Made by a program: the position numbers and the translations under genes. 33,804 nucleotides of DNA from JAHBNG01 sp039028975 (lineage in GTDB: Bacteria > Chloroflexota > Anaerolineae > Caldilineales > Caldilineaceae), in NCBI GenBank assembly GCA_039028975.1, contig JBCCHB010000172.1, positions 1-33,804 of the forward strand, read 5' to 3'. Under the pieces are notes generated by a model. The model saw only the letters and a list, made by a program, of their open reading frames with translations. It did no database searches and had not been told where the DNA came from. Positions 15,874-22,938 of this stretch are shown piece after piece; the first letter of the stretch is position 1, and every line of letters starts with the position of its first letter.

Positions 15874-17205
15874 ATGATGGAAAAAACGATAACAAGTGGA
15901 TCCGGCATCGTTGTGGCTTTACGCAACTTTTCCTATGTGTGGCTGGTACTTTGCCTAGCTTCAATGATGGTTTTCTGGTTTTTTGGCAGCTCTGAATTTG
16001 AACTGACCCGCCGCACATATGGCACGATCCATGCAGCAATTTTGGCGCTCTATCTCTCCCTGAGTGCTTTGGAACAACGCCTAGGCTCAGCGTATTTGCC
16101 TGCTGCCTTGGGGCTTGCCGTGCTTGGCCTTGTTATCGTCCAGATCATATCCATCTCGTCTGGTTTTAGACGTGAGGAATTGGAACCGCTACCGGTAGTC
16201 CTCAATGTGGTCACTGTCATGTCATTCTGCGCAGTGATGATCCTCATTGTTGGCTGGAAATATCGTTTAGCGCATGTCATTATGGCATCGGTAATCTATG
16301 GGCTGCTCTTTGCCTTCTCGATCATATTTACCGCACCAGAGAGGGAGGAAAATATCATGGCAGGAGTGATTGTGATATCTCTTTTCATGTCAACATCACT
16401 AGGCATAGTTGGCTATTTTGTTTGGCGCTTGAGCCAGGCAGAGCAATCCCAACGAGAGCAGTTGGCCGCTGCCAACAGTCAGCTACGCCGCCAGGCTATC
16501 CAACGAGAAGAATTGACAGTCAGCCGAGAGCGCAATCGCCTGGCAAGGGAGCTCCACGATACGTTGGCCCATTCGTTGAGCGGTGTTACGGTGCAGATCG
16601 AAGCCGCCCGCGCCCTCTGGCCAACCGACCCTGATTCGGCAGAAACCATGCTTTCGCGAGCCGATGATATGGCCAGAACAGGGCTAACTGAGGCTAGGCG
16701 TGCGTTGCAATCTCTACGGGCCACGCCGTTACAAGATTTAGGATTGGGTCTGGCCCTGCAAGCGATGGGGGAGGAAGCTGCGGCACGCGCCGGAGCAACG
16801 TTAAGGACAGAACTTCCGCCCCGTCTGTCGACCAATCTAGAGCCCCATGTCGAACAAAATCTCTATCGCATTGCCCAGGAGGCCTTGGAAAATATCGTGC
16901 GACATGCCAGAGCCAAGACCATATCTTTGAATTTGATCGAAACAGCGGACGAACTTCATTTGGAGATCGTGGATGATGGCATCGGTTTTGATAATAGCTT
17001 GGAGGCTAGTTCTGAGACTGGTTCTGAGACTAGTTCTGAGGCTAGTTCTGAGACTAACAGTGACAGTTCCGACGGGCATTATGGCTTGCAAGGCATGGCC
17101 GAGCGTGCTGTGCTAAGTGATGCCTCATTGAAGGTCGTAAGCCAGTTGGGCGAGGGGACAACGATTGTCGTTAGGCTAAGGAAAGATAGTCGTTCAGCCC
17201 CCTAA
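15874..17205 (+). CDS. NarL/DesK-type sensor histidine kinase (HisKA_3)
   Basis: The product has 443 residues from the ATG at 15874; the ATG at 15847 lacks a ribosome site, whereas AGG lies just before 15874. Five or six membrane helices form the sensor (about residues 15-185), followed by a short coiled coil. The dimerisation and phosphoacceptor box is RERNRLARELHDTLAHSLSG, with the His in ELHD. The HATPase part shows QEALENIVRHA and VDDGIGFD. A serine/glutamate-rich 12-bp repeat has expanded between that motif and HYGLQGMAERA, inside the ATP lid. It is the partner of the receiver gene 69 bp downstream, which is truncated, so the two-component system is probably broken here. There is no recognisable ligand domain. 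Confidence 0.88.
   Translation: MMEKTITSGSGIVVALRNFSYVWLVLCLASMMVFWFFGSSEFELTRRTYGTIHAAILALYLSLSALEQRLGSAYLPAALGLAVLGLVIVQIISISSGFRREELEPLPVVLNVVTVMSFCAVMILIVGWKYRLAHVIMASVIYGLLFAFSIIFTAPEREENIMAGVIVISLFMSTSLGIVGYFVWRLSQAEQSQREQLAAANSQLRRQAIQREELTVSRERNRLARELHDTLAHSLSGVTVQIEAARALWPTDPDSAETMLSRADDMARTGLTEARRALQSLRATPLQDLGLGLALQAMGEEAAARAGATLRTELPPRLSTNLEPHVEQNLYRIAQEALENIVRHARAKTISLNLIETADELHLEIVDDGIGFDNSLEASSETGSETSSEASSETNSDSSDGHYGLQGMAERAVLSDASLKVVSQLGEGTTIVVRLRKDSRSAP
17005..17052 (+). repeat. 12-bp tandem repeat inside the kinase ATP lid
   Basis: Four near-identical 12-bp units (GCTAGTTCTGAG, ACTGGTTCTGAG, ACTAGTTCTGAG, GCTAGTTCTGAG) encode ASSE-TGSE-TSSE-ASSE. The period keeps the frame, so copy-number change would only alter lid length. 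Confidence 0.8.
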
Positions 17206-17246
17206 GCTTGTCTAGGGGGCGCATCGGCTTCGACAAGCTCAGCCGA
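17197..17246. repeat. REP-like double hairpin between kinase and receiver genes
   Basis: Two adjacent hairpins are present. GCCCCCTA/TAGGGGGC (17197-17204 and 17213-17220) overlaps the kinase stop, and TCGGCT/AGCCGA (17224-17229 and 17241-17246) has the loop TCGACAAGCTC. The phrase CTTCGACAAGCTCAG is a common intergenic repeat core in several bacterial groups. It may act as a mobile REP sequence or an mRNA-stability element within the operon. Confidence 0.5.
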
Positions 17247-17273
17247 CAGGAGATGAACTTTTACGAGGAAAGC

Positions 17274-17531
17274 ATGATGATTCGAATTGTACTTGTTGAT
17301 GATCAGATCATGGTCCGGGAAGGATTGGCCGCGATTATTGGCACAGATCCCGACATTGAAGTCGTTGGTCAGGCCGATAATGGTGAGGAAGCCTTGACGC
17401 AAGTTAGTGCATTGGCGCCAGACCTTGTGGTAATGGATCTGCAAATGCCTGTGACGAATGGGGTTCAAGCTACAGAGGCCCTGAATGAAAGTCATCCATC
17501 CTTGCCCGTTTTGGTGCTGACCACCTATTGA
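17274..17531 (+). pseudogene. Truncated NarL-family response regulator (receiver only)
   Basis: The frame starts MMIRIVLVDDQIMVREGL after GAGGAA and gives 85 residues. The acidic pair D9/D10, the phosphoacceptor D55 in VVMDLQMP and the conserved Thr in VLVLTTY are present. The protein then stops at a TGA, before the conserved Lys, the last receiver helix and the whole LuxR-type DNA-binding domain, which family members of about 210 residues carry. What follows is the reverse complement of an alpha/beta hydrolase start, so the end is a rearrangement junction near 17531. An incomplete receiver fold is probably unstable. Confidence 0.75.
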
Positions 17532-17623
17532 TCGGTCCACATCCAACTGCTTACACCTAGCCCATGCAGAAAAACAAGTGTTGTTGCGTGCTCATGCCCA
17601 TATTCGAAGACGGTGATGTTCAT
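17525..17623 (-). pseudogene. First 32 residues of an alpha/beta hydrolase, truncated
   Basis: On the minus strand an ATG at 17623 overlaps the stop of the upstream regulator (ATGA overlap). The frame begins MNITVFEYGHEHATTLVFLH, followed by GLGVSSWMW. This is the first strand and HG(L)G oxyanion region typical of alpha/beta hydrolases, where the next residues would lead to the lid. The frame ends at a TAG created where it meets the receiver gene, about 230 residues short. The overlap shows it was once a coupled second gene behind the regulator. Confidence 0.6.
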
Positions 17624-18078
17624 TTTTCGTTCCTTTCTTCGTTTCTTTCATCTGGAATCACTACTGATGCGAGCGTATATCGTTTGCGTTCCGGTGACGG
17701 TTCTTGCTGTAAGATGCCGCTGATAAGCGTGTTCAATTGCTCCCTAAGTGCTTCTCGCTCACTGTCTGATAGATAGACAGTGGCACGGTTGTAGCTCATG
17801 CCGTCAGCTGGCGATTCGGGAGTCGATTCAGCATTCGTAACGTAGCGTGAGAAGGTGTCGATCAGTCCGGCGGCGAAGATGGAGAAGTATTGAATATGTG
17901 CTTCAGCGGATATGCCAGCCAACTCTTCTGGGGAAAGCCGCGCACCACCTTCCACAATCGAATAGGTCCGCTCCACCGCCCCGTTTCCCCGTTCCTCTGC
18001 AACAATCTCGATGATCCCGCCATCGTGCAACTGCTTGATCTGACGGTACAGTGTCGCCTGGGCCACGTCAACCCCCAA
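17620..18078 (-). pseudogene. Winged-helix regulator lacking its N-terminus
   Basis: The remaining 152 residues show the recognition helix and wing of an ArsR/PadR-like winged helix (QATLYRQIKQLHDGGIIEIV, then AVERTYSI). A ~100-residue helical effector part ends in TLASVVIPDERNEERNEK. The open frame starts only at a TTG (18078) without a ribosome site, right in front of the recognition helix. The first ~40 residues expected for the fold (first two helices) are missing, and upstream DNA becomes the UvrA-like gene promoter. I therefore read it as 5'-truncated and probably silent. The alpha/beta hydrolase remnant overlaps its stop. Confidence 0.6.
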
Positions 18079-18095
18079 AAAACTATTTGGTCAAA

Positions 18096-18142
18096 TTGAC
18101 TTCTATCCACGGCATCTAGTAAAATTCAGAACTATTGTTCTG
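18096..18142 (+). promoter_or_regulatory. Promoter and operator candidate of the UvrA-like gene
   Basis: A -35-like TTGACT (18096-18101) and -10-like TAAAAT (18120-18125) are 18 bp apart. Directly after the -10 lies CAGAAC-TATT-GTTCTG (18127-18142), a perfect 6-bp inverted repeat where a repressor would block initiation. The regulator is unknown; the neighbouring winged-helix gene is truncated. Confidence 0.42.
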
Positions 18143-18190
18143 GCGCAAAAGATTGAACTCATAATACGGAGGCCTGGAGAATTAGCAGAT

Positions 18191-20467
18191 ATGACCCAAG
18201 AAACTATTGAAATTCGCGGCGCACGTGAAAATAACTTAAAGAATGTTTCTTTGCGCATCCCCAAACGCAAAATCACCATCTTTACTGGTGTCTCTGGCTC
18301 TGGCAAGTCTTCAATTGTCTTCGATACGATTGCCAGCGAAGCACAACGCTTGCTCAACGAAAGCTTCAGTATGTATGTGCGCAACTTTCTCCCCAAGTTT
18401 CCCCAGCCAGAGGCCGACTCGATCGAAAATCTGAGCGTTGCGATGGTGGTCGATCAAAAGAGGCTTGGGGGTGGTTCTCATTCCACATTGGGCACAGTCA
18501 CCGATATTTCTACGCTGCTGCGGCTGCTCTATTCACGGGTTGGGCAGCCGCATATTGGTGGCTACAATCTATTTTCGTTTAATGATCCGAAAGGGATGTG
18601 TCCTGAGTGTAACGGCATGGGGCGCATGCTTGGGCTTGATTTGGAGCGAGCACTTGATCGAACCAAGTCTCTGAATGAAGGCGCTCTGTTACTGCCCGAG
18701 TATAGCGTAGACAGTTGGGATTGGTCGATATTCATCCAATCAGGATGGTTTGACAATAACAAAAAATTGGCTGACTATAGCGACGAAGAGATGGCGCAAC
18801 TGCTCTATTCCAAAGGCACAAAGGTCCAGTCTGAATTTGCGGGCAAGACCATCAATTTGACCGTTGAGGGCCTGGTCGAAAAATTTAGCCGCAAATACAT
18901 TCGGCGCGATCTCAAAACCATGTCCGCACGCACTCAGAAAATGATTTCGCCTTATATGACCGAAGGGCCCTGTACGTTATGCAAAGGCGCCCGCTTGAGT
19001 CAAGCCGCGCTCGGTAGCAAGATCAATGGTCGTAATATCGCCGAGCTCTCTGCCATGCAGGTGGATGAGTTGATCGGCGTGGTTCGTGATATCACCGATC
19101 CTGTTGCCGCACCACTGATTCAATCACTAGCGGAACGGCTCCAGTTTCTGGTCGATATTGGCCTCGATTATCTGAGCCTCAATCGGGAAACGTCTACACT
19201 TTCTGGCGGTGAATCTCAGCGTGTCAAAATGGTCAAACATCTCAGCGGCAGCTTGGTCGATGTGATGTATGTATTTGATGAACCGAGCATTGGTCTGCAC
19301 CCACGTGACGTGCATCGGCTGAACGATTTGTTGCAGAAGTTGCGTGACAAAGGCAATACCGTGCTAGTAGTCGAACATGATCCGGATGTGATCAAAGTTG
19401 CGGATCACGTAGTCGATGTAGGACCCCATGCGGGTAGTGGCGGCGGCGAAATCGTTTATGAAGGTAGCTACGAAGAGCTGCTCCACGCCGATACGCTGAC
19501 AGGCAGACATTTGCATCAGACTCTTCCAATCAAAGACAACTTTCGTTCAGCAACCGGTACACTGTCGGTTGTCAATGCCACTGTCAATAATTTGCAGAAC
19601 TTGAGTGTTGACATCCCTACTGGCGTGTTGACGGTGGTGACAGGCGTTGCCGGTTCGGGCAAAAGCTCGCTGATTCATCAGGCATTTCTGCGCCAACACC
19701 CAGATGCCATCGTCATCGATCAGTCGGCGGTAGGCGTTTCGAGTCGCTCCAACCCAGCAACGTATACGGGCATGATGGACGACATTCGCAAAGCCTTTGC
19801 CAAGGCCAACAAAGTTAAACCAGGTCTCTTTAGTTTTAACTCCAAGGGTGCCTGTGAGACCTGTCAAGGGCAAGGCGTAATCTACACTGATTTGGCTTTT
19901 CTCGATGATGTGAAAACGCCGTGCGAAGTCTGCGAAGGCAAGCGATTCAAGGATGAAGTGCTAGAATATCTGCTGGATGACCAGTCAATTTACGACGTGC
20001 TGACCATGACCGTGGCCCAAGCGCTGGATTTCTTTTCCATCAAGAAAGTTGTCACGAGGCTCCAAGCCATGAGCGATGTAGGGCTGGATTATCTGTCGCT
20101 TGGCCAGCCCCTAAGCACCCTATCTGGTGGCGAATGTCAGCGCATTAAGCTGGCAACCGAGCTACACAAAAAGGGAAGCGTCTATGTAATGGACGAACCA
20201 ACTACAGGTCTACATATGTCCGACATTGCTCTCCTATTGGCTGTCATCAATCGGCTAGTCGACGCCGGCAATACCGTGATTGTCATTGAGCACAACTTGG
20301 ATGTGATCCGCAACGCCGACTGGATCATCGACATGGGGCCAGAGGGTGGTAACAAAGGAGGGCGGGTGCTCTTTGAAGGCACACCCGCTCAGCTTCTGGA
20401 GGCAGAGGAATCCATCACCGCTAAGTATATGCAGCGGGATTTGAGTCAGCTAATCGACTCCGTTTGA
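18191..20467 (+). CDS. Compact UvrA-like ABC ATPase (UvrA2/DrrC class)
   Basis: The product has 758 residues, about 200 shorter than housekeeping UvrA. Two ABC modules are present: Walker A GVSGSGKSS and GVAGSGKSS, signatures LSGGESQRVK and LSGGECQRIK, and Walker B YVFDEPSIGLH and YVMDEPTTGLH. Zinc-finger cysteines occur as CPECNGMG with CTLCKG, and CETCQGQG with CEVCEGK. The missing length fits loss of the UvrB-binding region, as in UvrA2 and drug-resistance DrrC-like proteins, which are thought to recognise drug-modified DNA or to give self-resistance. No uvrB or uvrC is nearby. It has its own promoter with an operator-like palindrome. Confidence 0.9.
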   Translation: MTQETIEIRGARENNLKNVSLRIPKRKITIFTGVSGSGKSSIVFDTIASEAQRLLNESFSMYVRNFLPKFPQPEADSIENLSVAMVVDQKRLGGGSHSTLGTVTDISTLLRLLYSRVGQPHIGGYNLFSFNDPKGMCPECNGMGRMLGLDLERALDRTKSLNEGALLLPEYSVDSWDWSIFIQSGWFDNNKKLADYSDEEMAQLLYSKGTKVQSEFAGKTINLTVEGLVEKFSRKYIRRDLKTMSARTQKMISPYMTEGPCTLCKGARLSQAALGSKINGRNIAELSAMQVDELIGVVRDITDPVAAPLIQSLAERLQFLVDIGLDYLSLNRETSTLSGGESQRVKMVKHLSGSLVDVMYVFDEPSIGLHPRDVHRLNDLLQKLRDKGNTVLVVEHDPDVIKVADHVVDVGPHAGSGGGEIVYEGSYEELLHADTLTGRHLHQTLPIKDNFRSATGTLSVVNATVNNLQNLSVDIPTGVLTVVTGVAGSGKSSLIHQAFLRQHPDAIVIDQSAVGVSSRSNPATYTGMMDDIRKAFAKANKVKPGLFSFNSKGACETCQGQGVIYTDLAFLDDVKTPCEVCEGKRFKDEVLEYLLDDQSIYDVLTMTVAQALDFFSIKKVVTRLQAMSDVGLDYLSLGQPLSTLSGGECQRIKLATELHKKGSVYVMDEPTTGLHMSDIALLLAVINRLVDAGNTVIVIEHNLDVIRNADWIIDMGPEGGNKGGRVLFEGTPAQLLEAEESITAKYMQRDLSQLIDSV

Positions 20468-20612
20468 AAAGTAGCTACAGTACAATTTGGGATGGCTACC
20501 AGTTCGTTTGGTTACAGCCGTCTGCGACAGCGAAGGAACGGCTCGAGAACGCTCTGTTAACCAATGAAAGATTATTCGTCGTTCCTCCTCGAAGTGACAA
20601 AGTCGCGTTGTT

Positions 20613-20912
20613 TTACGAATCAGCCTCTCTTCTCGTCAAAAGATAGACCAATGGCGAGAACGAGCCAACTACGAGTGCTGCAACAATCCATGGCCAAGGG
20701 TTGCGTCCCCTCGCTTTCGCATCGCGCCATATCCAGACATTGATTAATACAATGGCAATGACCAGGTCAACATAAATCTGCGCCGAACCAAAGCTACTTA
20801 TGATAGAGGCGAAGATACCCAAAAGGCCATCATACCAGAGTGCCGCGGCAGTCAAAGCCCCGAAGAGTATAAGTGTAACAATAATGAGTGTCCGTGGGTT
20901 TAAGCGATTCAT
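20613..20912 (-). CDS. Small three-helix membrane protein
   Basis: The product has 99 residues with three predicted membrane helices (about 7-27, 44-64 and 72-92). The signature DLVIAIVLINVWIWRDAKAR followed by GRNPWPWIV resembles DUF2834-like proteins, though I am not certain of the family. The function of such proteins is unknown. It lies 46 bp after the membrane-protein gene at 20959-21378 on the same strand, so the two are probably cotranscribed under the three TetR-type operators upstream. Confidence 0.65.
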   Translation of the reverse strand: MNRLNPRTLIIVTLILFGALTAAALWYDGLLGIFASIISSFGSAQIYVDLVIAIVLINVWIWRDAKARGRNPWPWIVAALVVGSFSPLVYLLTRREADS

Positions 20913-20958
20913 AATCTAATTTCCCCGTGTTTTGTTAGAGTTGATTATACTATTAGGC

Positions 20959-21378
20959 TCACGCTTTTGCTGGGCGCCACAGTGGGCCAACAAGGATTAG
21001 AAGAACAATAATATTGAAGAACGCATTTGACGGATTCCCAGAGGTAATGGACCCTATGCTGTCCAAAATAAACCATGAAAGCAGGCCGGTGAGTACAGCT
21101 CGGCGTACACCTTCAGGTGCTGCATCGTAGACCCACGCCCGCAGACACAAAACCATAATACCCCAGCCAAACAAGAAGCCGCCTGTCAACGCGGATAAAA
21201 ACCGCGTCGTTGGGTCTGTATAGGTTTGCATGCCATCCAATGGCCAACTGAGAAGATCTAGCGACCATCGAGCCATTTCCGATGTGGATTCCATCGTTCC
21301 CAAAGCGAAGATCGGGCCAAAAGACGCAATACCGATACCCGTAATGAGTAGCCAAAACTTGTGAAATTTGTTAGACAT
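20959..21378 (-). CDS. Small four-helix membrane protein under TetR-type operators
   Basis: The product has 139 residues from the ATG at 21378, chosen because GGGAG lies 8 nt upstream; a start 24 bases earlier has no such site. Hydrophobic helices lie at about residues 8-28, 53-75, 90-112 and 115-135. I do not recognise the family; the sequence FGPIFALGTM and FLFGWGIMVL suggests a small integral protein without charged catalytic residues. Its promoter region holds three near-identical palindromes, and the divergent TetR gene is 330 bp away. This fits an inducible envelope function such as stress response or efflux support. Confidence 0.7.
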   Translation of the reverse strand: MSNKFHKFWLLITGIGIASFGPIFALGTMESTSEMARWSLDLLSWPLDGMQTYTDPTTRFLSALTGGFLFGWGIMVLCLRAWVYDAAPEGVRRAVLTGLLSWFILDSIGSITSGNPSNAFFNIIVLLILVGPLWRPAKA

Positions 21379-21437
21379 GATTGTGCTCCCGATTGTACTC
21401 ATGTTTATTTGCTGTAAGCTCTATATTGAGATTTTAT

Positions 21438-21518
21438 GTAGCAAGTGCTACGTTCGTGAGTATACATCAAAAATGTAGCACTTGCAACATTTGGTCACCC
21501 TAATGTAGCAGGTGCTAC
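21438..21518. promoter_or_regulatory. Three palindromic operators, GTAGCA-N2-TGCTAC
   Basis: Three copies of one 14-bp palindrome are present: GTAGCAAGTGCTAC (21438-21451, perfect), GTAGCACTTGCAAC (21475-21488, one mismatch) and GTAGCAGGTGCTAC (21505-21518, perfect). Each is preceded by AT, giving the consensus ATGTAGCANNTGCTACRT. Centre spacings are 37 and 30 bp. They sit 60 bp upstream of the minus-strand membrane gene and 190 bp upstream of the plus-strand TetR gene, the layout of a TetR-controlled divergent promoter. Confidence 0.75.
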
Positions 21519-21707
21519 GTTGAGCTTGAATTGCCAATGAATATCAGGTCAGCGTATTATGTTGAGGAGACCGGATCCGCTTGGGTGATGCACCTGAGCC
21601 AAATGGATCGACATGAGGCAACCGTCCTGAATTGCACCAAAATGCTGCCAAATAAGATCGAGCCGTAGACTCACAAATCGTTATAGTAGGCTGAATGGTA
21701 TAGAGCA

Positions 21708-22205
21708 ATGGATAAAGTAGAAGTCAAAAAGCAACAGATTATCGAGCAGATTACGCAACACATGGTCCAAAACGGACTTGCCGATTTGGGCTTGCGAAAG
21801 CTCGCGGCCGTGGCTGGAACAAGCGACCGCATGCTTATCTACTACTTTGAGACCAAGGATGGTTTAATCGGTGAGGTCCTGCGCACGGTTGCAGCAAACT
21901 TTACGATTCAGCTTGATGCCGTTTTGGGACAACATCAACGAGATGCAAATACGTTGCTAATGGAGTTACTGACGCTCGGTGAATCTCAACAGTTTAATTT
22001 GATTATCCAACTTTGGTTTGAGGTTGTAGGGCTAGCAGCAAGGAAACAGGAGCCGTATGCGGCCAATGCAACAGCGATTGCAACAAGCTGGCTACAGTGG
22101 ATTGAAAGTAGGCTAGAGAATCCCCAAGTGGGGGAAGCAACAGCTCTGTTCGCGGAGTTGGAGGGAAGACTTATGATCAAGCTGTTGAATGTAGATACGC
22201 TTTGA
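21708..22205 (+). CDS. TetR-family transcriptional regulator
   Basis: The product has 165 residues. The N-terminal DNA-binding domain is clear: KQQIIEQITQHMVQNGLADL, then LRKLAAVAGTSDRMLIYYFETKDGLIGEV, with the recognition helix ending YYFETKD. The effector domain is helical but short, ending LFAELEGRLMIKLLNVDTL, where many TetR proteins run 20-40 residues further. An alpha/beta hydrolase tail begins 5 nt after the stop, so the 3' end may have been trimmed by recombination. The three palindromes between it and the divergent membrane gene are its likely targets. The ligand is unknown. Confidence 0.85.
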   Translation: MDKVEVKKQQIIEQITQHMVQNGLADLGLRKLAAVAGTSDRMLIYYFETKDGLIGEVLRTVAANFTIQLDAVLGQHQRDANTLLMELLTLGESQQFNLIIQLWFEVVGLAARKQEPYAANATAIATSWLQWIESRLENPQVGEATALFAELEGRLMIKLLNVDTL

Positions 22206-22209
22206 TTGT

Positions 22210-22287
22210 GGTGGTCACTTTGCCGCTTTGGAAGAGCCGAAGCTATTTGCGGAAGACGTTCGTACGTTCTTCAAGGCGTTGCGATAA
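22210..22287 (+). pseudogene. C-terminal tail of an alpha/beta hydrolase
   Basis: Twenty-five codons read GGHFAALEEPKLFAEDVR followed by TFFKALR and a TAA. This is the catalytic-His end (GGHFxxxEEP) of epoxide hydrolase or haloalkane dehalogenase-like alpha/beta hydrolases. Nothing upstream in this frame belongs to the fold. It is a different end of the same kind of gene whose first 32 residues lie at 17525-17623. Confidence 0.6.
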
Positions 22288-22406
22288 CCATCGATTGCTT
22301 ATCATCCCACTGAACAGGTCTTATCCGTTGTCCATTGCTCTGTGCCAGATCAGAAACATGTGTTCTGGTGGCACAGGCAGGGCACATGTTATACTGCAGT
22401 CAAGTC

Positions 22407-22457
22407 CAAGACCGCAGTTTTCCTTCATTCTACTAGAGAAACCCGACTGCGGTTTTG
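22407..22457 (+). repeat. ACCGCAGT hairpin repeat, copy 2
   Basis: CAAGACCGCAGT (22407-22418) pairs with ACTGCGGTTTTG (22446-22457), including one G-T pair, around a 27-nt loop. It shares its core and the downstream GCATAAC with copy 1 at 1577-1620, and again stands upstream of a small single-domain gene (22531). Confidence 0.45.
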
Positions 22458-22530
22458 AAACGGAACTGGGCATAACAGTTATCGACGTTAGTCAAAAAGC
22501 GCAACCCTAAATTACTTATGGAGGATACTT

Positions 22531-22833
22531 ATGGCATACGGACTTTATGGAAAGCTTGTGACCCAAGCCGGCAAGCGAGACGCAGTTACAGAGATTCTTC
22601 TGCGAGATGTTAATGAGCTAAAGTCGGTTGGCTGCAAGCTCTACATAGTCAATCACGCAGCAGAGGAGCCGGATGCGATTTGGGTGACTGAAGTTTGGGA
22701 CTCTGCCGAAAGTCATGCCGCTTCACTGCAACTGCCGACCGTCAAGGCGGCCATTGCTGAGGCTATGCCGATGTTAACTGGAGAGTTTGACCAAGTCAAG
22801 CTGGATGTGGTTGGTGGGCTTGGTCTATTCTAG
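22531..22833 (+). CDS. Antibiotic biosynthesis monooxygenase (ABM) domain protein
   Basis: The product has 100 residues and is a single ABM ferredoxin-like fold: GLYGKLVTQAGKRDAVTEIL at the N-terminus, GCKLYIVNHAAEEPDAIWVTEVWDS as the central strands, and the helix ESHAASLQLPTVKAAIAEA. Members act as cofactor-free monooxygenases on quinones or polyketides, as haem-degrading enzymes, or have no known role. GGAGG lies just before the ATG. It stands alone, with the selenoprotein gene convergent downstream. Confidence 0.82.
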   Translation: MAYGLYGKLVTQAGKRDAVTEILLRDVNELKSVGCKLYIVNHAAEEPDAIWVTEVWDSAESHAASLQLPTVKAAIAEAMPMLTGEFDQVKLDVVGGLGLF

Positions 22834-22938
22834 AAATTGAGGGTGATCTGGAAGCGTTTCGAGGGAGCGGGCCAGATGATGATCTCAGTGCATTGATTAG
22901 AGATGCGCAAGTAAACCAACATCGAATAACACTATACG

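Noticed and set aside
17526..17534. Selenocysteine readthrough of the response-regulator TGA (17529-17531)
   Set aside because: The sequence after this stop has no receiver or LuxR features and is the antisense of a hydrolase start.
20464..20646. 60-codon frame starting at a TTG that overlaps the UvrA-like stop
   Set aside because: Translational coupling is possible, but the sequence is unrecognised, overlaps the convergent membrane gene and has no ribosome site.
22300..22530. attC-type integron sites near the small cassette-like genes
   Set aside because: The hairpins lack a recognisable pair of conserved core ends, and no integrase is present. Kept only as a repeat finding.
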